From assembly GCA_021018815.1 (NCBI GenBank), contig JAITYX010000025.1, forward strand, positions 4,374,501 through 4,438,500: a stretch of 64,000 nt of DNA. Direction: 5' to 3'. The position numbers and the translations under genes were made by a program. This document shows positions 11,808 to 23,380 of this stretch, piece by piece; the stretch's first letter is position 1, and the number at the start of each line of letters is the position of its first letter. This stretch comes from Talinum fruticosum. Lineage: Eukaryota > Streptophyta > Magnoliopsida > Caryophyllales > Talinaceae. The notes beneath the pieces are model-generated. The model was given only the letters and a program-made list of their open reading frames with translations. It searched no databases and was not told the DNA's origin.

Positions 11808-13731
11808 AGTTTTAATATGTGTATATTATATGACTTATCGGATTACATAAATACAAGAATTTTGTATCTATTAGATTAGTCAATAATAAGTTTGGAGGTT
11901 TCTGCCATAAACGTGGGGCTGTATCACCTTTGTACTTTTATTTGCACCCAAAAATGAAAAAGAAAAAACTTTAACAGAAAGTAATCACCACTGGTTTGAA
12001 ACTATTGAGTCTAACAAGCATCTTAGACAAAACCTCATTAATTCATTTTACTTTCCAGTTTAATTAATGAGTCACTTGTGACAGAGAAAGCAAAGAAGAA
12101 AAAGGATACTGGCAAGCAATTAAATAATGAAATAATGCAATTTTGCAGGGCGGCAGAATTAGCTTTGGTGGGCAAGTGAGAAACTACCAGAACGCAGTAT
12201 CCCAACTAGTGCAATTATTAGGGAGCGAAGGCGAAGCTTCAAATTACCTCAGCAAATGCATTTACTCCATTGGACTTGGCAGCAACGATTATCTGAACAA
12301 CTACTTTATGCCGTTGTTCTACACCACCAGTCAGCAGTACAACCCAGAGCAGTACGCCGATGCTCTGATGCAAGAATATGCACGCAATGTTCAGGTAATA
12401 AAACTCATCGTCATTTAGCATTGCAAAATATGTAGCCACTTTTTTTTTTTTTTTCATGTCCACTTAAGTATGGTTTTTAAATGTACGTGTTAGTTCATAA
12501 AAAGTATCGTAACTGAAATACTTGAAGTATTCAATATTAAGCACCAGAATGTTGAAATCTCATGATAAGATAGGCAATATGTGAGTTGTTGTTCAACTGC
12601 TTTTCAAGCCTGTAATGTCCAAAGAGTATCCTTTTACCGAACATTTTCTTTCTTTTCTTTCCCCTCCCTTTGGGACATTGCAGAATTTGTTTTTGGATAA
12701 TTGGGATGTTTGAAATTTCCCATTAGTTGACATTGACCTCTGATTGTGTCGGCAGACGCTATACAATTATGGGGCAAGGAAGCTTGTATTAATTGGAGTG
12801 GGCCAGATTGGGTGCAGCCCAAATGAGTTGGCTCAGAGAAGCACAGATGGTATGACATGTGATGAGAGAATTAACTCAGCGAACCGGATGTTCAATGCAA
12901 GGCTTAAGTCCATGGTCGATCAATTGAACAATGAGCTTGCGGATGCCCGCTTTATTTACATCAATGTTTATGACATGTTCCAGGACTTGATTAACAATCC
13001 TTCAACTTATGGTATGTCGCGTTTTATGTTGCCAAATATCCTTAAAAGCAATTGTTCATAGTGGTTGGTTAACTGCACCACTCAGGATTAAACTGGGCAG
13101 CAACCAAGACGAATTGTACATCCAATGGGTTGGATCTGGCCTGGTCCCCTCTTTTTGAGCCGGTCAGTCTTACCTTACCAAACAATAGTTACCTTTTACC
13201 ACTGCCCAAGTTTTACATTTTTATTACAAAAAACAATTCAATTGGTAAAACGTTATGTATAAGAAACAAAAACGAAAATTGTCACCTTCACTTCTGTCAA
13301 CATGTTTGTTAACTTGTTGGGTTGATTGCACTCTACTACTTCATTACACCTCAGAAAAAGCCTCATAAGGATCAATCCAATATGATTCCCAAATTAAAGT
13401 CTAAGATTCGAGTAAAAGGTCGCGTCATAGGGGGTAGTGGTGGATGCTTCTTCTGTGTGTTCAAGTATAAGCATGCTTATTTTCCTTACACAACATTCCG
13501 GATACAGGATTCCGAGTAACAAATGCAGGGTGCTGTGGCGTAGGGAGGAACAACGGACAAATTACATGTTTGCCGATGCAAACACCATGCCCGAACAGAA
13601 ATGAATACTTGTTTTGGGATGCATTCCATCCCGGTGAGGCAGCCAATGTGATAATTGGAAGGAGGTCATACAAGGCTGAGTCTCCCGAAGATGCATACCC
13701 TTTTGACATTCAAACATTGGCTCAAATCTAA
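10577..13731 (+). CDS. GDSL-type esterase/lipase (five exons, 362 aa)
   Basis: Exons 10577-10814, 11253-11377, 12149-12394, 12756-13011 and 13508-13731 join in frame through GT-AG introns to a TAA stop. The product is a plant GDSL (SGNH) acyl-ester hydrolase, close in my memory to Arabidopsis At1g29670, and is presumably secreted. Residues 1-23 form a signal peptide ending VNA. Block I is [11 protein letters not shown] with nucleophile Ser36. Block II has the oxyanion Gly in NFASAAAGI (about 112). Block III is GSNDY with Asn167. Block V is FWDAFHP, giving Asp326 and His329. Length is normal for the family (350-370 aa). An upstream in-frame ATG at 10538 would add 13 residues; the start at 10577 gives a better signal peptide. 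The substrate cannot be read from the sequence. No frameshift or stop is seen, unlike all the neighbouring DNA. Confidence 0.94.
11647..11694. repeat. (TA)n microsatellite in GDSL intron 2
   Basis: About 24 TA units within intron 2 (11378-12148). Confidence 0.97.
11753..11805. repeat. Second (TA)n microsatellite in GDSL intron 2
   Basis: About 26 TA units, 58 bp after the first run. The two runs can form a perfect AT hairpin with each other and are likely to be length-variable. Confidence 0.97.
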
Positions 13732-14794
13732 GCAAAACATGAACTGCAAATCAAAGAGGAAGCAGAGACGGATATGTATTGGATCATTTCCTCGGTGTGC
13801 TTTGTGATGATCAAGGTTGTTCTGAAACAAAATTATAGTTTTCGTTTTTATTTTTGTTTTTGTTTCCTTGGTTACTCTTGTGTCTACGTTCTCAATTCGG
13901 GTTTTGAGTGACACGTATTAATTGTGGTCTAATTTGTAAAATATCATCCATCTCGAATTTTTTCCGTACCTATTTTTGTATCAAAACAACTCAAAAGGGG
14001 TTTGTATATTTCATTATAAAAGCAGGAAACTACTCGCTAGATCCAAGTGAATCCAGCGCATATTGAAGCTCTGTCAATGGAAACGGATCGTAGGCGTGAA
14101 ATGAACCAGAATAGGGTAATGTGATAATTTCACAACGACATTGTACCATGAAATAAATTCGAAATAATCAACATAAAGTAAGATTAGTCATTTTAATAAA
14201 AAAAATAGGCATTGAGTTATTTGTAACATGTCTTTGAAGCTTGTTAAAGCAGTTTAATGACCACTAACTCTATTCCCTCCCTCCCCACCCAGGTTTGAAT
14301 ATAAGGGGAACAATTTCCTTAAAGAAATTGTGGGGAATAGGTAATAGGTTTTGACATCCCTCCCCATATCCAGTTAGTCCTTTGTGTTTCCATGAAATAG
14401 GGGACCAAAAATAGGTGGACCTGCTTCCGATCTAAAAACAAACATTTTTGAAACTTGGATATTAGTGTTCTCCCTTCATAATTTGTCGTAAAAATCCATC
14501 CTCCAACACCTCTTTAACCCAAACCAGCCTACCCTATTTCGTCAAGTTATACATATGAGGACCAACTTGTTGGATACATGGTACGATGTGGAAGCAAAGT
14601 TCCTCAATGCCTAAGCTCAACAAAACCAAGAGCAAGGTTCAAGCCTTACCCTCAGCAAACTTTGAGAATTGGGTTTTGGAGTTAATCATCCAAGAACCTT
14701 AATGATTTTAGGCCTTTCCCCGCCCACTTGCTAAACTGTCCAAAATACACCAGCAACTTTTTTTAATGGACAGGGCCGGGTAATGAGTGAAATG
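13732..14794. other. 3' flank of the GDSL gene
   Basis: The first 200-420 bases are likely 3' UTR (T-rich, with 'aataaa'-type motifs, for example near 14151). The remainder up to 14794 shows no ORF, repeat or element that I recognise. A G/C-poor stretch with 'ccctccctccccaccc' lies at 14276-14291. Confidence 0.4.
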
Positions 14795-14802
14795 ACCCTA
14801 AT

Positions 14803-15862
14803 TAGTGGCGGACCCAGAAATTTACGGAAGGGAGGTCGAAATAAACTCAATAATAGTGTACACAATTGAAAATTTCGCAGAGTTTCCTCTTTAATATGGC
14901 TAATCCCATAGGCTTAAAACCTTAACCCTGCACGAAACACATTCATAAACCGAGCGAGCCACATGCTCGGAGTATCAACAACACAAGCTCAACGAGCCAC
15001 ATGCTCGGAGTATTCACATAGGTCTTTTATATTTATAGTCAAAACCTAAGTTCACATATAACCGATCTTCACATAGCTATCTTTTTGAAATATCTAAACA
15101 TTTTGACCTATAATAAAAATTAAATAATAAAAATCAAATCTCTATCGTGAAATTGGTCAAAAGAATGAATGAATTGAAATTGAAAAATCAATAAAATCAC
15201 ATAAATTAAGGATACAATTAAAGAAATTAAATCTAATATCACACAAATTATACCTTAAATTGAATTGAAATTGAAAAATTTAGAGGTTGTGAACTTACCG
15301 ATTTGGGAATGAAAGAGAGTGTGTGGTGTAGGAGAGGAGAGAAGGTGCACCGTCGAGTGGCGGCGGACGGCGGTGTGCTTCAATCGTTTGGGGCTGGTGC
15401 CGACGACCACTAGTCGTGGTGTGGTTGGCTCGGATGAAAGAGAGTGTGTGGAAGAGGGAGGGATACGGGCCTCCAGCTGGGCTAGCACTGGCAGCACGGT
15501 GGCGGTGGTGCGGTGGGCGTGGGCAGTAGCGGTGCCACGGCGTTGATGCTCGCAGCTGGTTGGGGCGGCCGCTGCGGGCACTTGCCCGGTGGTGGGGGCA
15601 AAGGAGTAGAGGCAGAGTGTCGTGGGCAGCTGGGCTTGTGGCTAACGAAGGCAAATACAAGGAAGAAGTTCAAAAGTTAAATTTTGTAAAAAAGGGAGAT
15701 TGCTTGCAGAAGGACTCGAACCGCGGACCTCCCATTTGAATACCAAGGCTCTTACCAATTCATCTAGTTTTGTTTTCATATTATTTTCTGGTACATAAAA
15801 AATTTATTTGTTTTTGAGAGGGGGTCGGTTGACCCTACCGACCCCCATTGTGTCCGCCACTA
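14803..15862. mobile_element. Non-autonomous hAT transposon (MITE-like)
   Basis: Terminal inverted repeats TAGTGGCGGACCCA (from 14803) and TAGTGGCGGACACA (reverse of the end at 15862) are flanked by 8-bp direct repeats ACCCTAAT (14795-14802) and ACCCTAAC (15863-15870). An 8-bp TSD with short TIRs of the AGTGGCGGA type fits the hAT superfamily. No transposase is inside. The interior holds a GC-rich block (about 15300-15650) with only low-complexity frames, and a tRNA-like segment near the right end. Confidence 0.8.
15700..15770 (-). other. tRNA-like segment inside the hAT MITE
   Basis: On the minus strand, TAGATGAATTGGTAAGAGC (15748-15766) resembles the tRNA D-arm/box A. GGTTCGAGTCC (15712-15722) matches the pol III box B consensus GGTTCGANTCC exactly. 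The spacing (about 25 nt between the boxes) fits a tRNA with an intact anticodon region. Acceptor-stem pairing is poor, so it is a tRNA relic or mimic and not a functional tRNA gene. Confidence 0.55.
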
Positions 15863-15870
15863 ACCCTAAC

Positions 15871-16479
15871 TATCGAAGACCCACCCATTTGTACTTGTAG
15901 GAAATCAAATCTGCAAATGTACAACCTTTCATATATACTATGGAGTATGTATCTTGTAAACTTTGATTCTTTGGCACAAACAAATATTCACGAGAAAATA
16001 GATTCATTGGTGTTTGTCCAAAATATCCATAGAAAATACATTACAAAACACAAATAAATAGCCATAATTTCAAAATTAATGACAAATGTTGCAAATACTT
16101 CTTTGAGTTGCCACAAAAATGGTAAAAGAAAGCTACTGTTTTTTTTTATCTAAATTTAAGTAACCACAACTTTTGAAAATCGAAGATTGGGAAGCAAAAT
16201 AGCTTAGGTCTGTATATTTCCAACTTCAAATGAACAGATTTGGATGTTAGCTTAAATCAATCTTTTGGATCCGCAATCCCTCCTGGTGTTATCTAAAAGA
16301 CTTGTTCATGAATTACTCGCAGAATTTTAGCTCATGAAAATTATAACTATTATATTATAGCAAGAGGAATGTTTAATTATCTAAAAGAAGAGACATGTAA
16401 AATCCTCCTCATCCCCATTCACTCCATCCTCATCCGAGTCGGAATGATTATCAATATTAACGACATCATACTATGCACG
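15871..16479. other. Intergenic sequence without recognised features
   Basis: AT-rich sequence. Short open frames only, with no family resemblance seen. It leads into the dead hAT transposase fragment. Confidence 0.4.
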
Positions 16480-17335
16480 TTGCTAATCTTAAAGACATAT
16501 CAACGCTTGTACTGTGTTGGGCTTCAAAGTACTACGAGTTGGGGAGACGGTCTTTCCTCCTAGTCTAAACGCAAACTACGATGCAACAAGTACTAACTGG
16601 GATTATTAGTAAGTCTCCTGCCATCATCGAAAGATCTAGGTGTCTCACTGAAATCTAGTGCCAAAAATTTAGAACATCCAACTCCATATTTAACTCAAGA
16701 GTAGGTTTTTCCAAATATATATCAAGTTGTGACTTCTCCAATTGTGGCCTTGAGCGTTTACCATTAAAGTCATTGTAGTTATCAAATAATCATCCCCATA
16801 ACTACTAACAATAGGAGAAGAACCGATGATTGGTGAATTTGACATTGAGTGTAACTTATACTCATCAAACATGGAGCTTAAAGTAGACAACACATTATCC
16901 CCTTTCCTTAGCTTTATCAAACTTAAACAGTTTGTTGAAACAATAATCAACGAATTTGACTTTACATCTAGGACCAAGGAAGGTAGCACATGATAAATAC
17001 AAGTTATACTTAAAACCAATGTTTGTCAAACTTATCAATAATTTCTTTTGCCATGTCAACTAGATAGTCATAAAGACCTTCGCCACCTCAATCAAACGAT
17101 GATAGATTGTCGATACACCCTTAAAATACAAATTGGTTGTGAGAGTCTTAACAACACAAAACATGCAAGTTGCATTATAAAATAACTTCAGAAACTTATG
17201 AATCACAATGACCTTTTCCCGCTTTTCATCTAAAGGAACATAGGACTTCAAAGGTGATTTAGTGGACAATAAGTAAACAAACATATTTTTCATTAAAAAA
17301 GTGACTTGTTGAAACACCAATCTAGTGACATATTA
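16480..17335 (-). pseudogene. hAT transposase (RICESLEEPER-like), C-terminal part, decayed
   Basis: Minus-strand translation of 17335-17060 gives a block with VIHKFLKLFYNATCMF and YHRLIEVAKVFMTI, the hAT-like RNase-H-fold region before the dimerisation domain. After stops, KSQLDIYLEKPTLELNMELD (about 16690-16745) and DLLIIPVST (about 16610-16640) match the hAT C-terminal dimerisation motif. A DMSTRW-like block (NMSLDWCF) is at about 17310-17335. At least eight stops or frameshifts make it a dead gene. BED-type domestication is excluded by the damage. Confidence 0.7.
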
Positions 17336-17394
17336 TATTTTCTGTTGGTAAAAGATCATATTCGCAACGAGTCATCTATTCGACTTTGGCGCCT

Positions 17395-17690
17395 AAATTG
17401 ATGTTAATAATTGCAACATAAATAATAGATCTTTTGGTATTGTTATTAATCCTAACAGGTAAGAACTGATCTGTTGGTGTTGTTACTACATTACCAACAA
17501 TCTAATTATCTATTGGTATTGAATCACATTACCAACAATATTATATAAAAAAATTTATGTTGGCATTAGTTTAGTGGGACAATAGTAGGAAAAATAAAGT
17601 AACTAAAAATAAAATTTAAAGTATTTATATTATTTCCGACACCCAATCCCAAAAGTAAAAGTAAAAAAAAAACTTTTTGGAAAAGGAAAC
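17395..17690. other. AT-rich interval with repeated TTGGTATTG-like motifs
   Basis: Between the hAT fragment and the LTR, 'ttggtattgtta', 'ttggtgttgtta', 'ttggtattgaat' and the inverse 'accaacaat' recur five to six times (17430-17560). This could be sub-terminal sequence of a DNA transposon, but no terminus could be fixed. Confidence 0.3.
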
Positions 17691-17770
17691 CTAATTCAAT
17701 TAGAAAACAAACGTACCATTTAGTGTCTACTTTGACTTTCATCTTTTTACTCGGTCAAAGTAGAGTTAAC

Positions 17771-19293
17771 TGTATACACCTAAAAAGTGTCATCCTTATC
17801 TCTTTGATTTTTTCAGGTCGGTGATGAAAATCCGACCTCATTTGCATGCTTGGGTTAAGTGTAATACAACACGTTTTAGCACACAAAAAGCTAATTAGCC
17901 CACAAAAGCTAATCAACGTAAAAAACAAGCCAAAACACATCTTCCGGGCTCAGCATGCTTTTCGAGATCGTGCAAAAGGACACACAAAGCGGCACCGATT
18001 TTGGGCCCCTATTGAACGATGTCATTTGGTTAGTTTATCTCCCTAGGATCTCGTCTATCCGTTTCCGAGATTTTCAGCCCGCTTATCTCTTTAGTCGACG
18101 GATTACGAAGCTAGGGTTAGGGTTTCCTAAACCCTAAATTTGGGTACACATGAACACCAATTTAGATGGGAAAAACCCCCAATTGCTGAATTCTCCCACT
18201 CTTTCTTCTCTCCATTCTACTCTCTCCATAAACACTACAAAACTTTTTTCTAAACCACTCATAAAAAGGCCTTCTTCTGCCTATTTCGTTTGTCATCGCC
18301 TTGTCGTCACTCTACCGAAATCCGATCGTGATTCAAACCTAGCTGGTGGGTCTACCGAAGGCGTCATTCCACCATCCCGAAGTTTGTTTATTTAATTTAA
18401 ATTATTTATTATTGCTTTCTGTATTGTGTTTAACGATGTAATTGCTTTACTTTCCTCTCCGCCCACTGCAATCTTTTATTTCTCACTTTCCTTTTACGCT
18501 TTTCTTTTTTTATCACTCTCTTTATTGCTTTGAGTTAATTACTTTCCTTTATCACTTTATATCATGTTTTTGTGGCTTTCATTTTTGCCTTTTGCATGGT
18601 GTTTACTTGATTTTCATAATGTGATTTAAACTCATTTTTCCAATTAGTAGAGATTGTATTTTGATGGGTGGATTGAAGAGCATCCCTCTTTGTTTCATAC
18701 CTTTACCCTCAAATAATGGATCATTGGTTTAAGACCGATGGAGTCCTTTATAAAAACCTTTTCGATTTTGAGTTTTTGTACCAAATTTAGAAAAGTGTTT
18801 AATTTTTTTTGGTTAGTTTTTATTCTTATAATTGATCTGGTGACTCCTTCATTTTTAGCTTTAAACATTTCAAGCTTAAAAATAGAAAATTTTGAGTCAT
18901 TTTTATAGTTGAAGTTATATGATCGAGGCCGAGAATCAATCTCGACCTTATAGCCGACGCTGGTTTCCGATCGAGTCTTGACGTCGCGAGCACTAACTAG
19001 AAACCGGGCTAAGCTCCTGGCCCATGTAGATTTTACTTGTTTGGTCCAGAAGTTTTGCGACAAGATATACACTTTGTTTTCCTAATTATTTTTGCCTATG
19101 AAATAACATATCGAGACTTCCCCAAAATTAATTTCAAAAATAAAATGATTTCCTAAATATCGCCAATCAATCCTTTCTTAAATCTCTTTTTCAAAAGTCT
19201 TATCGTTCACTTGATAAACACACCTCGTGTGAAGCCGACATTTGTAGGAAAAATCGATCCGCTTCCCTATGAGGACGGGCCATGGCAACTATA
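17771..19293 (+). mobile_element. Tat/Ogre-like Ty3/gypsy LTR, left copy
   Basis: This 1.5-kb segment starts TGTATACACC and aligns along its length with 57146-58687: a shared block starting 'gtaccntttagtgtctact' just upstream, then CATCCTTATCTC, ACACGTTTTAGC, GAACACCAATT and GAAATAACAT blocks in the same order. It ends ...ACTATA and is followed at once by a primer-binding-site-like sequence. Compared with the right copy it lacks about 35 bp containing the TATA box near 18140. Homology with the right copy begins about 80 bp before the chosen start, so the true LTR start is uncertain. Confidence 0.6.
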
Positions 19294-19294
19294 G

Positions 19295-19314
19295 TGGTGA
19301 CTCCATTAGGGACA
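19295..19314 (+). promoter_or_regulatory. Possible primer-binding site after the Tat-like LTR
   Basis: TGGTGACTCCATTAGGGACA directly follows the LTR and begins with the TGG expected opposite a tRNA CCA end. It resembles the TGGCGACTCC-type PBS that I remember for Ogre/Tat elements. Sequence 19315-19512 would then be the leader, interrupted by gypsy element G at 19513. Confidence 0.45.
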
Positions 19315-19512
19315 TTTATTAAGACAGTGAGATTCGAAAGTTGTATTGGTGAGTCTTTATTACATTTGCATTAGGAATTTTGCATTCTTTTTGGTGACCT
19401 TAGACATAGTTACTCTTTTTATTTTTTACCTATAGCTTTAACCCTTAAGAACCTTTTTCGGAGAGGTCGAAATCGTTATCTTGGTGGGTCCACTCAACTT
19501 AGCACTAAGGTG

Positions 19513-20940
19513 TGATGAATCCAAGCCTAGCAATGGGAAGCACAACCGTGATAATAGTTGTTCCTAACAATTGATAAAACAATTGAAAAGGAAACCAAGG
19601 ATAAGAGGTTGGAAAAAATGGGGTTTGGAAGGTGGGACAGGGGCACGAACCTGACTCGACTTAGAAGGGACATGATGTCTAACTTCGAAATCAAGTAAGG
19701 GGCAGCAAAGAAACCGGCCTGGGAGTAGATCTAGCAGGGGTTTCTAAGACCTAAAAGAACACCACTTGGTTGCCAAACCAAGCTACAACAACTAGGGAAT
19801 TTTAAGGGTAGAAGGTTTGATTCACTCAAACTTTTTACGAGTTAAAACACAACAAGTGTATCAAGCACAATTATCAATTGATTTAAAAGTTTCTGCTGGT
19901 ACATGGGTAGGAAGGCCTTTTATAAGGGGCCATTTCCCGCGCAAAATAGCTTTCCTAATCATTAAGGAAAGGTTAACACTAATCATAATCTATCAACACT
20001 AATTATAAAGATTAATCTTAACTAAGACAGAAAGTCTGAAATTGCAAAGTGTTCTAATCCCGATTCTAACCGTGGTAGCAATCCGAACCGATAGCAACTA
20101 TTCTACTCTATTGGCAAGTTGTAATTGGTTCAAAGGACTTGAAAAGCCTTGAAAACTCCACTTGAAAACTCCACATTAGACCGTCCAAAAGGTAGGTCTG
20201 CAGCCTAGTAGCTCGGCTTTGCTAGTGGCTAGTTTTTTAGGCTAAAAATGCTGTAAATAAGAGTCTTGTCGATATGTTTCTTTCTTCTTATGAGGGATGT
20301 TTGGGACACTCCTAGACTCAAACTTGTCATCCCGGTAAGGAAATCTTCATCATTAATAGTTACTCGCTATCGAGAGAAGTCCATGTAGAACACCAAGACT
20401 AAGAACTCATCTTCGTGGCTAAGAAATCAATGTGATTTCTTCTTCCGTTCATGTGCTTGTAGGACTCGGGACTCGGACAGGATGTTCCTTCATATCGCCT
20501 TCTTCGGTAGATGGGAGTGTTGCAATAACTTTTCGACAGGGTCGAAACAGACTTCCCTTATGAACACACAAAGTGTTCTACCAAATGAAACGTAAAATAA
20601 CATCATAGAAGCTGTCCGAAGTTATTACAAACCCAAATTGTTTCAACAAAACAAATAAAATTGTTCAAAAAACAAATAAAATTGTTCAAGTAACAAGGAA
20701 CAAGAACAAGGTCCCTCGAAGCTGAGTGCGGCTGAATCCGAGTACGGACTAGGTTGATGAAGCTGGGTTGTGTGATCTCTCCTTTGCATTGTTCCAAGCC
20801 CACTAGTCCTGGGCTAAAACTTTCCATCATACTCTTGATCAACAAGGCTGCATTCTTGGAACGCTTCACTGCTGACTCGGAATTGTCTGTTTGTAATGGA
20901 TTCTAAGTTGATTGACTTAGATGATGGAATATTTCCATCA
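19513..20940 (-). repeat. 3' LTR of gypsy element G
   Basis: It runs TGATGGAAATATTCC... (minus strand from 20940) to ...GGATTCATCA at 19513. It is preceded on the minus strand by the polypurine stretch AGGAAGGAGGGAA (20941-20953), as expected for a 3' LTR. It matches 51305-52648 throughout, for example 'gggaagcacaacc', 'taaggggccatttccc' and 'gatttcttcttccgtt'. Confidence 0.85.
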
Positions 20941-20953
20941 TTCCCTCCTTCCT

Positions 20954-22090
20954 CGAAAGAGTTTGTCCTCAAACTCGACAACTCCTCATCTTCGTCCGGG
21001 TAAGGCTTGAGATCAACTACATTGAACGTGGCTGAGACTCCATACTCCCAGGTAGGTTAATCTTGGCATTAGGGCCTACCTGCTCCAGGCACCTCGAAGG
21101 GGTCATCCGACCTTAGCAGCAATGTAGATTTCCTCTTGGAAGGAAATCTCTCCTTTCTCATGTGTATCCAAACAAGGTCTCTTGGCTAAAAATATGCCTT
21201 CTTTACGTGTTTATCCGAATAAGACTTGGTCTGCAACATTGGATCTTTCTATCCTCTCTTTCACCTTGTGGTGAATGTCTTTGATATCCTTTCCTCTTTG
21301 TTCTCCTTCCTAATTGTACCTAGTAGGGGTAGAAATGGGGACCGAGATCAAGTAGGGTGAGAGGATTCCGACCATAGACTACCTGAAATGGGGATTGACC
21401 CGTGGCTTTGCTTGGTGCTCTGTTGTAGGCAAACTCGGCATGTGCTAGTAGCTCATCCCATTCTCCGATATTCTTCTTCATAAAAATTTTGAGTAGGGTA
21501 CCCAAAGTTCCGATGGTCACTTCTGTTTGACCATCATTACGAGGATGACACGTTGTGCTTGAATTTAAGAGTGGTTCCCATCTTCCTCCACAGAGTGATC
21601 TAGAAATGGATGAGGAACTTGGAGTCCCGATTTGAGACCATACTCCCAGGAATGCCATAAAGCGTAACAACTTCTTTAAAGTAAAAATTAGCCACCTTAG
21701 AAGTATCAAAAGTAGTATGACGAGGGAATAAAATAAGCTATTTTTGAAAACACTGTCTACAACTACCATTATCGACTCTTTAGACCTATAAGTCCGGGGT
21801 AAACCAATAATTAAATCGAGGCTGACATCCTCCCAAGGACCTTCGGGGACTGGCAATGGCATGTATAAACCTTGGTGTAAGGTTTGGCTTTTGGCTACCT
21901 AAGAGGTAGCACACCTCTTGATGTAATGCTCGATATCTCGGGCCATCTTAGGCCGGAAATAATGCTCCTTCATCATGATTATGGTCTTACGCACTTCAAA
22001 ATGTCCAGCAAGAGATCCAGCATGCTGCTCTTGAATTAACAATTCTCTGTATCCTCCTCGAGGAATATCTAATCTAGTACCTTTGAACAA
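20954..22090 (-). pseudogene. Gypsy G integrase and polyprotein C-terminus
   Basis: The H2C2 zinc-binding region is in the frame 22090-21899 (HAGSLAGHFEVRKT... HYIKRCATS). The catalytic core follows at 21862-21320 with VSLDLIIGLP (first Asp) and NDGQTEVTIGTLG (the Glu). The second catalytic Asp region is frameshifted and reads Asn in the alternative frame (VSNRDSKF, near 21627). The end of the polyprotein (about 21060-20945) still reads EYGVSATFNVVDLKPYPDED, then a Leu-Arg-Thr-Asn block, to the PPT. No chromodomain was recognised. Dead copy. Confidence 0.75.
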
Positions 22091-22309
22091 ATAACCTTAT
22101 CTACAACAAATTTCCCAACTGGGTGTTTACAACACTTTTCAAAAATCTCCTTAAAATCATCATCAACTATGTGCTGACTCTTAATCAATTCAAAACCAAT
22201 GACTCATGAATCAAGCATAGAAAGTAACAAGTACCTTTTGACAGAGAATCAACACCTATGTTCAAGTGTCCAACTTTATACTTTCTTTTGAAATGAAAAG
22301 AATGCAAGT

Positions 22310-23380
22310 ACTCAACCCACTTGGCATGTCCGGGGTTGAGCTTGTGTTGCCCTTGAATGTACTTGCCTCATGGTATGAGTGAAGAATGAACTCAAAACCG
22401 ATACGGTAGTGCCTCTAGTTCTGCAGAGCTCTAACGATGACATAGAACTCCTTGTCGTAGGTGGAGTACTTCCTTCCGGTATCATTGAATTTCTCAATAA
22501 AGTAGGTAACTAGTTTGCCTTCTCGAGTCGAGCATCTGCTCCATGCCAACTCCCGATGCATCACATTCCACTTCAAACATTTTTTGTGAAATCGGGCATG
22601 GTTAGAGCCGGGGCAAAAGTGAGCCTCAATTTAACCTCCTCAAAGGCTTTTTGATCTGCCTCGGTCCACTAGAACTTTTTCTCCTTTAGTAACTCGGTCA
22701 TGGGGGCCATGACTGTGTTTAAATCTCGACAAATTTCCTATAGAAGGAGGCCAATCCATAGAAGTTCCTCACCTCGGTGATGGTGGTAGGAACTAGCCAA
22801 TCTTGGATGGCTCTAATCTTCTCATTGTCAATATGCATTCTCTGTTTAGACGAACTAAAACTAAGAAAAGAAGCTTGTGAAGTAAAAAGCGGCACTTCTC
22901 TAAGTTGCCATACGGTTTCTCCCGGGTCGGAATCTCCGTAACTTTTACGAGGTGCTCGAGAATGCTCCTTGGCACTTCTGCTATAAACCAGAATATCATC
23001 AAAATACACTACCACACATTTCCCCATGAGCGGTTTCAACACATGGTTCATCAACCTCATGGAAGTACTCGGGGGCATTCGATAGGCCAAAGGGCATCGA
23101 AGCCATTCATATGGGCCAACCTTACTCTTAAAGGTTGTTTTCCATTCATCTCCTTTGCGGATTCTGTTGAGGTAATAGCCGCTTCTCGGGTCCACCTTGG
23201 AGAAGGCTGAGAACCCATGTAACTCTTCAAGTAGATCCCTCCAATATGGGAATAGGAAATTTGTACTTGATGGTGATCTTGTGTATGGCTCGATAATCAA
23301 CACATATCCTCTCGAGTCCCATCCTTCTTTACAACAAGAAGGGCAAGCACTACACAAGGTTTGGGGTTCATTCCGTAGGT
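22310..23380 (-). pseudogene. Gypsy G reverse transcriptase / RNase H, frameshifted
   Basis: RT motifs on the minus strand include FSKVDPRSGYYLNRIRKGDE (about 23210-23150), FKSKVGPYEWLRCPLA, and the active site VVYFDDILVYS with YFDD at 22995-23006. The thumb/RNase H joint (IQDWLVPTTITEVRNFYGLA) follows near 22810-22740. Beyond 22700, RNase H is scattered over frames (about 22700-22310). The catalytic Asp pair of RT is intact, but several frameshifts and stops prevent a polyprotein. Confidence 0.8.

Noticed and set aside
12239..12463. Antisense open frame over GDSL exon 3
   Set aside because: Shadow of the GDSL coding exon; it has no independent support.
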